A DNA stretch of 34,036 nt from Bacillus sp. J37 (GTDB lineage Bacteria > Bacillota > Bacilli > Bacillales > Bacillaceae). The position numbers and the translations under genes were made by a program. The stretch is taken from contig NZ_JAEK01000025.1 in assembly GCF_000518865.1 (NCBI RefSeq), forward strand, positions 1-34,036. The letters run 5' to 3'. Numbering within the stretch: position 1 is the first letter of the stretch; each line of letters opens with the position of its first letter. Below the pieces are notes generated by a model that was not told where the DNA came from, made no database searches, and saw only the letters and a program-made list of their open reading frames with translations. Below, in pieces: positions 1-9,201 of this stretch.

Positions 1-243
1 CTTCGCTCCAGAATTAGAGTCATCATATGGAAGCAATGGAAGGTATCGAAGAAACGAATCAAATCGCTTATCCAATTAGGAATCCCTGAGGGAGAGGCGA
101 AGGGATTAACCTTCTGTCGAAGAGGTTATCGATACATCGGTTTATCGAAAGTTGTTCAAAGAGCAATCTCAAACAAAAGACTAAAGCAGAGGGGTCTTCC
201 CTCTGCTTTAGATCATTATCTAAAAGTACACACTGTAATATAA
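1..243 (+). CDS. ltrA: Group II intron reverse transcriptase/maturase, C-terminal fragment
   Basis: Frame 1 is open from the first base to the TAA at 241-243 and gives about 80 residues. They include IWKQWK, then LIQLGIPEGEAKG, and later RGLPSALDHYLK, which resemble the maturase (X) and C-terminal region of bacterial group II intron-encoded proteins. These proteins bind the intron RNA, help it fold and splice, and copy it into a DNA target. The reverse transcriptase core with its YADD box would lie upstream of the window, so activity cannot be judged. Domain V starts three bases after the stop codon, the usual arrangement for an ORF in domain IV. The gene is partial at the window edge. Confidence 0.85.
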   Translation, partial: LRSRIRVIIWKQWKVSKKRIKSLIQLGIPEGEAKGLTFCRRGYRYIGLSKVVQRAISNKRLKQRGLPSALDHYLKVHTVI

Positions 244-324
244 ATTGAACCGCCGTATACGGAACCGTACGTACGGTGGTGTGAGAGGGGCGAAAATAAT
301 TAGATTATTTTCCCTCTACTCGAT
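1..324 (+). mobile_element. 3' end of a group II intron (maturase tail plus domains V and VI)
   Basis: The window opens inside a bacterial group II intron. After the maturase stop at 243 there is a 34-nt domain V at 247-280: arms 249-257 and 272-280 pair, with a two-base CG bulge at 270-271 and a small apical loop. A CGC at 251-253 is the likely catalytic triad. Domain VI follows at about 282-322, where GAGAGGG...GAAAATAAT pairs with ATTATTTTCCCTCT. The RNA appears to end at CTACTCGAT (position 324), a typical group II 3' terminus. The 5' part lies outside the window, so class and full length cannot be fixed. The intron runs antisense to the MFS gene it touches and so could not be spliced out of that gene's mRNA. 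Confidence 0.85.
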
Positions 325-1442
325 CTTTGCGGCATGAGAAAAATAAGCACCAGGAAGCTAACACCAAATAACGTAATAAATGTAACCAGCATTGATTGAA
401 AAGGTAATAAGCTTGATACAATCGGACCAATACTTGCTCCAGTTAATAGGATAAATGAATAAAGAGAAATGGCAGTTGCTCTTCTTTCTGCAGCAGCTTC
501 TCCTATAAACGTAATTAAAGATGGAATAAAAACAGCAATTGCAGAAACAAATATGATGGATATAGCTGTAATGATGACCAATTGTTTAACAAGCAACATA
601 AATGCAAAGGAAAGAATCATAAACATTAAGCAAATGAGCATGATTCTTTGAGGTGTCATTTTTTTAAACCAGTGTCCACTAAACAAAGAAAGCGGCGTAC
701 CAATTAGTGCAATACTTCTACTAAAAAATAGCTCCTTTTCCTGTCCTGCATAATATTGGGCAAGCTCTTCGTAAAAAGAGACAAAGGACATGAGTGTTAT
801 AAAAGTCATGCAAAGTCCAATAATAACAGGTGCTTGAAAAAGTTTATTTTTAGATGTGGAAAAGGGAGTCGGATGAGCAGGTTTGCTCCAATTTACTTTA
901 GGAAGAAGATAAATAGCACAAATGGATAGAATCAAATATGACAGGCTGAAAAAGTAGAAAACAGCTCGCCAATTATACATGTGAACCAGAGTTGAGCTAA
1001 TAAGCTGCCCAATGATACCTGCCATTAGAAAGCCTGTATTAATGACTGCGATCACAAATGTTCTCCGTTTTACAGGAAAAGCATCAAAGCAGTAAGCATA
1101 GGCAACCGGAGCAAAACTTCCTAATACAATTCCTTGAATCCCTCTTAAAATATAAAAGCTTTGTAAAGATAAAACCATTGTAAGACTAAATGTTAAAAGA
1201 AAAGAAGCAAACATACCAAAACATAGAACATATCTTTTTGAAAAAGCTCTCGAAACAGGTCCGAAGCTTAAAAGGCCAATGGCATAACAAAAGGTAAAGA
1301 CGGTGCTGGAGAAAACAGCTTCTTCATATGTAGAGGACAGCCCTTCAGCCAGGTAAGAATACATAGGAATAAGAAAATATATATTACTTGCAACACAAAC
1401 AGCAGCAAGCCAAAAATACAAACTAACTAACCGGCTTCTCAC
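300..1442 (-). CDS. MFS efflux transporter, C-terminus made by intron sequence
   Basis: Major facilitator superfamily membrane transporter of about 380 residues, close to the usual 390-400, with roughly 12 hydrophobic segments. The signature loop between segments 2 and 3 is seen as GPVSRAFSKRYVL, and ILRGIQGIVLG lies in segment 4. It resembles YnfM/YybF-type drug or metabolite exporters; the substrate cannot be told. The start chosen is the GTG at 1442, because AAGGGGGTGG lies a few bases upstream; the longer GTG start at 1451 would sit inside that ribosome site. The last seven residues (SSRGKII) and the stop codon are encoded by the 3' end of the antisense group II intron, so the native tail has been replaced. 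All membrane segments seem present, so the protein may still work. Confidence 0.8.
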   Translation of the reverse strand: MRSRLVSLYFWLAAVCVASNIYFLIPMYSYLAEGLSSTYEEAVFSSTVFTFCYAIGLLSFGPVSRAFSKRYVLCFGMFASFLLTFSLTMVLSLQSFYILRGIQGIVLGSFAPVAYAYCFDAFPVKRRTFVIAVINTGFLMAGIIGQLISSTLVHMYNWRAVFYFFSLSYLILSICAIYLLPKVNWSKPAHPTPFSTSKNKLFQAPVIIGLCMTFITLMSFVSFYEELAQYYAGQEKELFFSRSIALIGTPLSLFSGHWFKKMTPQRIMLICLMFMILSFAFMLLVKQLVIITAISIIFVSAIAVFIPSLITFIGEAAAERRATAISLYSFILLTGASIGPIVSSLLPFQSMLVTFITLFGVSFLVLIFLMPQRSSRGKII

Positions 1443-1473
1443 CAAAACCACCCCCTTCTGTCATCTTATGAAC

Positions 1474-1490
1474 CACCAAATGGTTTGGTG
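1474..1490. promoter_or_regulatory. Palindrome upstream of the MFS gene, possible operator
   Basis: CACCAAA and TTTGGTG form a perfect 7-bp inverted repeat around TGG, about 32 bp upstream of the MFS start codon. The position suits a repressor operator. No regulator gene sits beside it and no clear -35/-10 pair was found, so the role is inferred. Confidence 0.35.
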
Positions 1491-1650
1491 TCCCTAAGAC
1501 AAAAGTTGGCAAGCGGGAAAAATGGAATTTGCTTAAAAAGTAAAGTAAAATAGTAATAGACATTAGAACTTTAATAAAGGGATTTTAGTTTTATCAACAA
1601 GTAGAACTTTTATTCTAAAAGACATCTTCATAAAGATTTTTGCAGATAGT

Positions 1651-1772
1651 GGAATGGAGCGGAAGACACTCTACTCCTGCGGGAAGTGAGGAAAGGGTGA
1701 GACCCCACAGGCGAAGCCGAGGAGGCTCAGCTTCCTCCCCGGCGCATGGAGTGTCTGGAGCGCAATGGAACG
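1651..1772. repeat. GC-rich structured intergenic repeat of Bacillaceae type
   Basis: A 120-nt GC-rich block stands out in AT-rich intergenic DNA. Its ends pair (AGACACTC at 1664-1671 with GAGTGTCT at 1749-1756), and inside are CTCCTGCGGGA, GGTGAGACCCC, GGCGAAGCCGAGGAGGCTC and CTCCCCGGCGC, which can form further stems. The wording is very like a dispersed element I know from many Bacillaceae intergenic regions (GCGGAAG...CTCCTGCGGG...GGTGAGACCCC...GAGGAGGCTC). There is no credible gene in it. The rest of 1491-1898 is AT-rich and shows only the hairpin listed next and no clear promoter for addB. Confidence 0.6.
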
Positions 1773-1824
1773 AACTAGTTCTCACGTAAATGCATTTAAT
1801 TCGAAAACAGCCAAAATCAATCAC

Positions 1825-1859
1825 TACCACGCTATTTTAGTTGTGGTATTTATTTTTTC
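1825..1859 (+). terminator. Terminator-like hairpin ahead of addB
   Basis: TACCAC (1825-1830) and GTGGTA (1843-1848) form a short stem followed by TTTATTTTTT. It is weak, with a 6-bp stem and a 12-nt loop. It ends 40 bases before addB, so it could end upstream transcripts or act as a leader attenuator. Confidence 0.4.
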
Positions 1860-1898
1860 TAATAGAAAACATCCTAAAACGTTAGCGGGGTATTTAGC

Positions 1899-4800
1899 AT
1901 GACGATTCAATTTATCCTTGGTCGCTCCGGGAGCGGAAAAACAGAAACAATATTGAACGAAATAAGAGACAGATTATTTGATGAACCAATAGGAAGACCG
2001 ATTATTTATCTTGTTCCAGATCAAATGACATTTGGTGCGGAATACGAATTAATCCGCACACCAAACCTGGGTGGAATGATTAGAGCTCAAACCTTCAGCT
2101 TCAGTCGTTTGGCATGGAGAGTGTTGCAGGAAACAGGCGGAATGACGCGTCAGCATCTTTCAAGCACCGGAATCCAAATGCTATTACGAAAATTAGTAGA
2201 ACAATATAAACAAGAATTTAAGGTGTTTTCAAAAGCCAGTGATAAAAATGGATTTATTGAGCAATTAGAGACAATGCTAATAGAGTTTAAACGGTATTGT
2301 TTATCACCGGAAGAGTTGGAGCAATATTTAGCAGGTGCGCAAACAGAGATAGATCAAAAATCATTAACAGATAAGCTCCACGACATGGCGATTCTCTATA
2401 AACAAATGGAAATTCAATTAAGTCAGCAGTATGTTGATTCTGAAGATTATTTAAGATTGCTTGCAGAAAAAGTAAAAGACTCACATTATTTACAATCAGC
2501 CGATGTTTATATTGATGGCTTTCATAGTTTTACACCACAAGAATATGAAGTGATAGGCTCATTAATCAAGCATGCAAAAAATGTGAAAATCGCCCTTACT
2601 GCGGACAAGCCGTATGAAGATTTTCTTCCACATGAATTGCATTTATTCCAAATGACGGGAAAAACCTATCATAAAATTCTCGAGTTGGCTAAAGAAGCAG
2701 GTAAACAAGTTGATGAACCTTTGCTTCTTAAAGAACAACATCGCTTTTATAAAAGCCCATCACTACAACATTTAGAAACATATTATGACATCAGACCAAC
2801 ACAAGTATTTGAAGACAGGACAAGCCTTACCATCTATCAAGCTGCAAACCGCCGCTCTGAGATTGAAGGAATTGCAAGAAACATTCAAGCACTTATGAGA
2901 CAAGGTGAGTATCGTTACCGTGATATCGCTTTGCTTGTACGAAATTCAAATGAATACCGGGATGTGATTGAACAAGTTTTTCGTGATTATGAGGTGCCGT
3001 TCTTTATTGACCAAAAGCGATCGATGTTAAATCATCCATTAGTGGAACTTATTCGTTCTACTCTGGAGGTGATCAATGGTCATTGGCGATATGAGGCTGT
3101 GTTTCGGGCGGTGAAAACAGAAATGCTGTTTCCGTTAACAGAACAACTCGAGTCTCTTCGCGAAGATATGGATTTACTGGAAAACTATGTTTTATCCTAT
3201 GGTATTCAAGGGTCAAAATGGACGAAAGATGAGCGTTGGCGTTACCGACGTTTTTATTCACTTGATGATGAATTTGTCGTGACAGATGAAGAAAAACAAA
3301 TGGAAGACAAATTAAATCAGCTACGGGAACTGATTGTTCAACCGGTCCAATCCCTTCATAAAAGATTAAAACGAAGTAAAACCGGACGTTCTCTTGCGGA
3401 GGCGTTGTACTTGTATTTAGAAGAATTACAGATTCCTCAAAAGCTGGAAACACTTCGTCTGAAGGCGGAGGAAAACGAACGGTTGTTAGAAGCACGAGAG
3501 CATGATCAAGTATGGCAAGCGGTTGTGAATCTATTAGACGAGTTTGTTGAAATGATGGAAGAAGAGCAGGTTTCATTAAAGCTTTTTTCTGAAATGCTTG
3601 AAACAGGTTTAGAATCGATGAAATTCTCACTCGTTCCACCTGCCATTGATCAAGTATTAATTGCAGACTTGGAAAAATCAAGGTTCTTTCATGTGAAGTG
3701 TTCTTTTATTGTTGGAGCAAATGATGGTGTCATACCGGCAAGACCAAAGGAAGAAGGGATTTTAACAGAGGATGACAGAGAGTTCCTTCACTATCAAGGT
3801 GTAGAATTAGCCCCTACAGCGAGACAACAGCTTCTTGATGAAAACTTTGTTATTTATATGGGGTTAGCAAGCCCTTCTGAAAGGTTGTTTCTTTCTTATC
3901 CAATGGCAGATGAAGAAGGTAAGGCATTGCTTCCTTCGGTAATCATTAAGCGAATGCAGGAGATGTTTCCTCAAATTGAACAGAAAAGACTGATCAATGA
4001 GCCGGAACAGTTAACAACCGAAGACCAGTTATCTTTTATCATAAATCAGAATGTAACACTTTCCTATGTGACCTCACAGTTGCAATCATGGAAAAGAGGA
4101 TATCCGATTCATCCTTTATGGTGGGATGCTTATAATTATTTTTTGAACTCAGAAACGAAGCAAATGACCAAAAGAGTGTTAAGCAGTTTATCCTATGAAA
4201 ACAAATCAAAGCAGCTTAAACCGGCCATTAGCCGGGATCTGTACGGTGAGCATATTCAGGGCAGTGTGTCGCGAATGGAGAAATTTAATAGTTGTCCATT
4301 CTCCCATTTTGCCTCACACGGCTTAAAGCTTAGAGAAAGACAATTTTTCAAGCTGGAGGCACCTGACATAGGACAGATGTTCCACTCTGCTCTTAAGCTC
4401 ATTTCCGATCGATTGCAGCAGTTAAAGCTTGATTGGAAGGAGCTTACAAAGGATCAGTGTGAGCGACTTTCGAATGATGCTGTTGAAAGATTGGCACCAC
4501 GTTTACAAAAGGAAATTTTATTGAGCTCAAATCGTTATCACTATATTAAACGCAAGCTTCAAAAAATACTTGCTCGTGCGTCAACGATCTTAAGTGAGCA
4601 CGCCAAAGCAAGCGGATTTGCACCGGTTGGATTAGAGCTGGGCTTTGGTCAAGGCGGAGAGCTGCCACCAATTCGTTTTACATTGCCAAACGGCTGCACG
4701 ATGGAGGTTGCAGGGAGAATTGATCGTGTGGATAAAGCAACAGGTTCAAATGGTGTATTATTGCGAATTGTTGACTATAAATCAAGTGAAAAAAATGTTC

Positions 4801-5390
4801 AGCTTTCCGAAGTATATTACGGATTAGCACTGCAAATGCTCACATATTTAGACGTTATTATTTCAAATTCGCAATCTTGGCTTGGAGTGAAGGCGACTCC
4901 TGCAGGTGTGTTGTACTTCCATGTGCATGATCCGATGATTCAAGCATCAACTCTATTACCGGAAGAAAAGCTTGACGATGAAATTTTTAAAAAGTTTAAA
5001 ATGAAGGGCCTCTTATTAGGTGATGAAGAAGCCGTTAAATTAATGGATAACACCTTAACGGAAGGAAGTACGTCAAATATAATCACGGCAGGCTTAAAAA
5101 AGGACGGAGGATTCCGTTCAACTTCTGCTATAGCGAGTGAAGATGAGTTTGAGCTGTTGCGTAACCATGTTCGTTCAACATTTAAGAAAATAGGCACCAA
5201 TATTACCGATGGTGTGACCGATATTAGTCCATACAAGCTAAAAGATAAAATGCCATGTACGTATTGTGAATATAGATCGGTTTGTCAATTCGATGAATCG
5301 TTAGAGGAAAACAATTTCCGTATCTTAAAAAGTGAGAAAAATGATGAAGTGCTAAGAAAACTAAGAGAGGAGGCAGGGCGTCATGAGTGA
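1899..5390 (+). CDS. addB: ATP-dependent helicase/deoxyribonuclease subunit B
   Basis: AddB, 1163 aa (B. subtilis AddB has 1166), partner of AddA in the Gram-positive counterpart of RecBCD. The complex resects double-strand breaks and recognises Chi. A UvrD-like Walker A, GRSGSGKT, lies at residues 8-15. The C-terminal nuclease domain has VDYKSS with Asp959 and Lys961. Four cysteines expected to hold a 4Fe-4S cluster are present: Cys799, then Cys1120, Cys1123 and Cys1129 in CTYCEYRSVC. All landmarks are intact, so both the nuclease and the structural cluster should be functional. ATG at 1899 follows GCGGGG. The stop overlaps the addA start by 8 bases (ATGAGTGA), which implies translational coupling. 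Confidence 0.98.
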   Translation: MTIQFILGRSGSGKTETILNEIRDRLFDEPIGRPIIYLVPDQMTFGAEYELIRTPNLGGMIRAQTFSFSRLAWRVLQETGGMTRQHLSSTGIQMLLRKLVEQYKQEFKVFSKASDKNGFIEQLETMLIEFKRYCLSPEELEQYLAGAQTEIDQKSLTDKLHDMAILYKQMEIQLSQQYVDSEDYLRLLAEKVKDSHYLQSADVYIDGFHSFTPQEYEVIGSLIKHAKNVKIALTADKPYEDFLPHELHLFQMTGKTYHKILELAKEAGKQVDEPLLLKEQHRFYKSPSLQHLETYYDIRPTQVFEDRTSLTIYQAANRRSEIEGIARNIQALMRQGEYRYRDIALLVRNSNEYRDVIEQVFRDYEVPFFIDQKRSMLNHPLVELIRSTLEVINGHWRYEAVFRAVKTEMLFPLTEQLESLREDMDLLENYVLSYGIQGSKWTKDERWRYRRFYSLDDEFVVTDEEKQMEDKLNQLRELIVQPVQSLHKRLKRSKTGRSLAEALYLYLEELQIPQKLETLRLKAEENERLLEAREHDQVWQAVVNLLDEFVEMMEEEQVSLKLFSEMLETGLESMKFSLVPPAIDQVLIADLEKSRFFHVKCSFIVGANDGVIPARPKEEGILTEDDREFLHYQGVELAPTARQQLLDENFVIYMGLASPSERLFLSYPMADEEGKALLPSVIIKRMQEMFPQIEQKRLINEPEQLTTEDQLSFIINQNVTLSYVTSQLQSWKRGYPIHPLWWDAYNYFLNSETKQMTKRVLSSLSYENKSKQLKPAISRDLYGEHIQGSVSRMEKFNSCPFSHFASHGLKLRERQFFKLEAPDIGQMFHSALKLISDRLQQLKLDWKELTKDQCERLSNDAVERLAPRLQKEILLSSNRYHYIKRKLQKILARASTILSEHAKASGFAPVGLELGFGQGGELPPIRFTLPNGCTMEVAGRIDRVDKATGSNGVLLRIVDYKSSEKNVQLSEVYYGLALQMLTYLDVIISNSQSWLGVKATPAGVLYFHVHDPMIQASTLLPEEKLDDEIFKKFKMKGLLLGDEEAVKLMDNTLTEGSTSNIITAGLKKDGGFRSTSAIASEDEFELLRNHVRSTFKKIGTNITDGVTDISPYKLKDKMPCTYCEYRSVCQFDESLEENNFRILKSEKNDEVLRKLREEAGRHE

Positions 5391-8300
5391 ACTAATTCCA
5401 AAACCGGAAAATAGCCAATGGACTGATGATCAATGGAAAGCAATTGTGGCTAGCGGACAGGATATTTTAGTTGCAGCTGCAGCTGGTTCAGGGAAAACAG
5501 CTGTCTTAGTTGAGCGAATTATCCGGAAGATTTTAAATCGGGAAAATCCTGTTGACGTAGATTCTCTTTTAGTCGTTACGTTCACAAATGCCTCCGCTGC
5601 TGAAATGCGGAGCCGTATTGGTGAAGCGCTCGAAAAGGCGCTAAAGGAGAATCCGTCATCTCTGCATTTACGAAGACAGCTTACATTGCTTAATAAGGCA
5701 TCTATTTCAACATTACATTCATTTTGTTTACAGGTTGTCCGGAAGTACTATTATTTGATCAACATTGATCCAAGCTTCCGCATCGCCGATCAAACTGAGG
5801 GCCAGTTACTGATTGATGAGGTTCTTGATGAAATGTTTGAAGAGGAATATAGCCGAGAAGAGAATGAAGAGTTCTTTGATTTAGTTGATCGATATACTTC
5901 AGATCGAAGTGATATGGAACTCCAGTCATTAATACGGGAACTTTACTTTTTCTCCAGATCACATCCAAAACCATCTGTTTGGCTTGATCAGCTTACAGAG
6001 ATGTACGATATTGATGAAAATGAAATGAATTCATTGCCGTTTATTACGTATCTTTTGCAGGATATTGACATGCAGCTAACAGGAGCTAAAGACCAGCTGT
6101 TACAAGCTATGGAACTCACAAAGCAGCCGGCAGGCCCGGCACCAAGAGCGGAAAATTTAGAGGATGATTTAAAACAGATTGCTGAGATTCTTGCACATAA
6201 GGATTCATGGGATTTGCTTGGAGAACAACTTAAAAAATTCAAAATGACTCGTGCAAAAATTGTGAAAGGTGATCAATATGATAAAAGCCTTACAGATCAA
6301 GTGACGGCATTACGAAATGCAGCCAAAAAACAAATCGAACAGCTTCGGGATGAACTTTTTACCCGTCCGCTGGCAGCATATATTCAAGACTTCAAACACT
6401 TAAAACCTGTAGTGAAAAAACTAGTTTCTCTTGTTCAACAGTTTGCAGACCGTTATGAAGGCATGAAAAAGGAAAAAGGCATTGTTGATTTTGCTGATCT
6501 GGAGCATTACTGCCTGCAAATTCTTCAAACAGAAGAAGGGCGACCAAGTGAGGCGGCTCTTTATTATAAACAACAGTTTGTCGAAGTGTTAGTTGATGAA
6601 TATCAAGATACGAATCTTGTACAGGAATCGATTTTGAAATATGTCACAAAAGAAGAAGAAGCTAATGGAAATCTTTTTATGGTAGGAGATGTAAAACAAT
6701 CAATCTATCGTTTCCGATTGGCGGAGCCTTTTCTATTTTTAAGTAAGTATAAACGATTTACACAAGTGCCGGAAAACAGTGGAATGCGAATTGATTTATC
6801 AAAGAACTTCCGAAGCCGTTCAGAAGTGCTTGATGGAACAAACTATTTATTTAAGCAGATAATGGGTGAGAAGGTAGGAGAGATCGTATATGATCATGAT
6901 GCAGAATTAAAGCTCGGAGCTGACTATCCGGAGAACAGGCTGATGAGTACTGAACTCCTACTCATTGAACGTGGTGGTGAAGAAACCGGTTCTGAAAAGG
7001 AAGAAGCAGATGCTGAAGGTGTTTTTGATGAGCAAGAGCTGGAAACTGTTCAACTTGAAGCAAGATTAATGGCTAAAAAGATTAAAACATTAATAGATGA
7101 ACAGTTTCAAATTTATGATCGGGGAATCGGCGGAACACGAAATATCACATATCGTGATGTGGTGATTCTCCTTCGTTCTATGCCATGGGCTCCGCAAATA
7201 ATGGAGGAGTTCAAACAGGCTGGAATACCCGTCTACGCAAATCTGTCAAATGGATATTTTGAAGCAACAGAAGTAGCCATTATGCTTTCTGTCCTAAAAA
7301 TTATCGATAACCCATTTCAGGATATTCCGTTAGCTTCAGCGTTACGCTCACCTGTTGTCGGACTAAGTGAAAATGAATTAGCATTAATTCGAACCTATGA
7401 TCGAAAAGGCACGTTTTATGATGCTGTGAAAGCATTTATTGTAACTGGAGAACAGGACCACCAAGAATTATTTCATAAATTAAACCCATTTATTGACTTG
7501 TTACAAGGATGGCGTGACTTAGCGAGGAAAGGTTCTGTTTCTGATTTAATTTGGCAGCTTTACCGTGATACAAAGTTTTTTGATTTTGTCGGCGGAATGC
7601 CTGGAGGTAAGCAGCGTCAAGCAAACCTCCGTGCACTATATGATCGGGCACGACAATATGAAGCAACATCTTTTAGAGGTTTGTTCCGCTTTTTACGTTT
7701 TATTGAAAGAATGCAGGATCGCGGGGATGATTTAGGGGCAGCTCGTGCTCTTGGTGAGCAGGAGGATGTTGTCAGATTAATGACTATCCATAGTAGTAAA
7801 GGATTGGAGTTTCCGGTTGTATTTGTTGCAGGTCTTTCCAAGCAATTTAATATGATGGATTTAAATAAAAAATATTTGCTTGATAAAGAGCTGGGATTCG
7901 GCACAAAGTTGATCAATCCTAAGTTGCGTGTTAGTTACCCAACATTACCATATATTGCACTAAAGAAAAAAATGAGAATGGAGCTTCTTGCAGAGGAAAT
8001 GCGTGTCCTCTATGTCGCCCTTACTCGTGCAAAAGAAAAGCTCTACTTGTTAGGGACGTTAAAGGACCCTGATAAAACAATGACAAATTGGAGAAATCAT
8101 CTTTCACATACAGAATGGCTGCTACCTGACTTTGAACGTGCAAAAGCAAAAAGCTATTTGGATTGGATTGGCCCGGCGTTAATTCGTCATAAAGATTGTA
8201 TTGTACTAAGTGATGGACAGATTTGTTTTAATGACGACATTACAGGACATCCATCAAGATGGATCATCGAAAATGTAAAAGGGGAAGAGCTGAAAGAAAC

Positions 8301-9108
8301 ATTTAAAGCCGAGCAGGAATTAAATTATGATCTTCTGACTTCTATTCAAGAAGGTGAAACTGTATCAATAGAAAGTGAATTGAAGGAAGCCGTTCAACAT
8401 CAGCTTTCATGGTTTTATCCTTATAAGCAGGCAACAGTGAGCAGATCAAAGCAATCGGTGACAGAATTAAAAAGACAGCGTGAAGTTCAAGACGAATATA
8501 GTGATCAGCAGCTGATAAAGAAGACGGATGCACAATCACTTCTTTTTAATCGACCTAGTTTTATGCAAACAAAGTCCATTACTCCGGCGGAGAGAGGAAC
8601 AGCAATGCATGCTGTCATGCAGCATATCGAACTCCAAGGAGAAATAACAGAAAAAACCATCACACAAAAGATAGAAGAGCTTGTTCAAAGGGAAATTCTT
8701 ACTCCTGAGCTGGCCAAAGTGATTGATGTGAATCAAATTATCGCTTTTTTCTCTTCAGATCTTGGTCAAAGAATGGTACATGCGAGACATGTTTATCGTG
8801 AGGTTCCATTTAGTTACGCATTAGACGCGGATCAACTTTATAAAGATATGAAAGATGAACCAATCTTAATACAAGGTGTTATTGACTGTTTATTTGAGGA
8901 CGAGCAAGGGACAGTTTTGCTAGATTATAAGACAGATACAATCAAAGGACGCTTTAATCAGGACAGAATAGCTGTTGAAGAAATACTAAAGGACCGCTAT
9001 CGTATACAGATAGATTTATATACAAAGGCAGTGGAAGATATACTGCACCGCCCTCTTCAGGAAAAGTACTTATTTTTCTTTGATGGTGGTTATTTGATCA
9101 ACATGTAG
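5383..9108 (+). CDS. addA: ATP-dependent helicase/nuclease subunit A
   Basis: AddA, 1241 aa (B. subtilis 1232), the 3'-5' SF1A helicase motor plus second nuclease of AddAB. In order: Q-like motif TDDQWKAI (14-21), Walker A AAAGSGKTA (around Lys38), Walker B VDEYQDTN (Asp405-Glu406), then GDVKQSIYRFR (motif III), and late helicase motifs including LMTIHSSKGLEFPVVF and VLYVALTRAKEKL. The C-terminal nuclease has LLDYKTD with Asp1181 and Lys1183. The ATG overlaps the end of addB. The next gene, sbcD, starts 93 bases later; a GCAATCGG/CCGATTGC stem-loop (9134-9156) lies between them without a good U-tract, so read-through into sbcD is likely. Confidence 0.98.
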   Translation: MSELIPKPENSQWTDDQWKAIVASGQDILVAAAAGSGKTAVLVERIIRKILNRENPVDVDSLLVVTFTNASAAEMRSRIGEALEKALKENPSSLHLRRQLTLLNKASISTLHSFCLQVVRKYYYLINIDPSFRIADQTEGQLLIDEVLDEMFEEEYSREENEEFFDLVDRYTSDRSDMELQSLIRELYFFSRSHPKPSVWLDQLTEMYDIDENEMNSLPFITYLLQDIDMQLTGAKDQLLQAMELTKQPAGPAPRAENLEDDLKQIAEILAHKDSWDLLGEQLKKFKMTRAKIVKGDQYDKSLTDQVTALRNAAKKQIEQLRDELFTRPLAAYIQDFKHLKPVVKKLVSLVQQFADRYEGMKKEKGIVDFADLEHYCLQILQTEEGRPSEAALYYKQQFVEVLVDEYQDTNLVQESILKYVTKEEEANGNLFMVGDVKQSIYRFRLAEPFLFLSKYKRFTQVPENSGMRIDLSKNFRSRSEVLDGTNYLFKQIMGEKVGEIVYDHDAELKLGADYPENRLMSTELLLIERGGEETGSEKEEADAEGVFDEQELETVQLEARLMAKKIKTLIDEQFQIYDRGIGGTRNITYRDVVILLRSMPWAPQIMEEFKQAGIPVYANLSNGYFEATEVAIMLSVLKIIDNPFQDIPLASALRSPVVGLSENELALIRTYDRKGTFYDAVKAFIVTGEQDHQELFHKLNPFIDLLQGWRDLARKGSVSDLIWQLYRDTKFFDFVGGMPGGKQRQANLRALYDRARQYEATSFRGLFRFLRFIERMQDRGDDLGAARALGEQEDVVRLMTIHSSKGLEFPVVFVAGLSKQFNMMDLNKKYLLDKELGFGTKLINPKLRVSYPTLPYIALKKKMRMELLAEEMRVLYVALTRAKEKLYLLGTLKDPDKTMTNWRNHLSHTEWLLPDFERAKAKSYLDWIGPALIRHKDCIVLSDGQICFNDDITGHPSRWIIENVKGEELKETFKAEQELNYDLLTSIQEGETVSIESELKEAVQHQLSWFYPYKQATVSRSKQSVTELKRQREVQDEYSDQQLIKKTDAQSLLFNRPSFMQTKSITPAERGTAMHAVMQHIELQGEITEKTITQKIEELVQREILTPELAKVIDVNQIIAFFSSDLGQRMVHARHVYREVPFSYALDADQLYKDMKDEPILIQGVIDCLFEDEQGTVLLDYKTDTIKGRFNQDRIAVEEILKDRYRIQIDLYTKAVEDILHRPLQEKYLFFFDGGYLINM

Positions 9109-9201
9109 AAAAAGTTCATTGAAAAACATAAGTGCAATCGGTCTAATGCCGATTGCTCTTGCTATTCAAGTGGAAAACAGACCAGAAAGGAATGTTTACA
9201 A

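Noticed and set aside
1615-1830. 71-codon - strand frame ahead of addB
   Set aside because: It runs through the GC-rich repeat, with no ribosome site or family similarity.
3073-3681. Long - strand frame inside addB
   Set aside because: It is antisense to an intact, fully conserved addB and has no ribosome site or recognisable product; other frames inside addA, sbcC and asnO were dropped for the same reason.
9134-9156. GCAATCGG/CCGATTGC hairpin as terminator between addA and sbcD
   Set aside because: It lacks a proper T-run, and addBA-sbcDC co-transcription is the more likely reading; it may be an RNA-processing or pausing stem.
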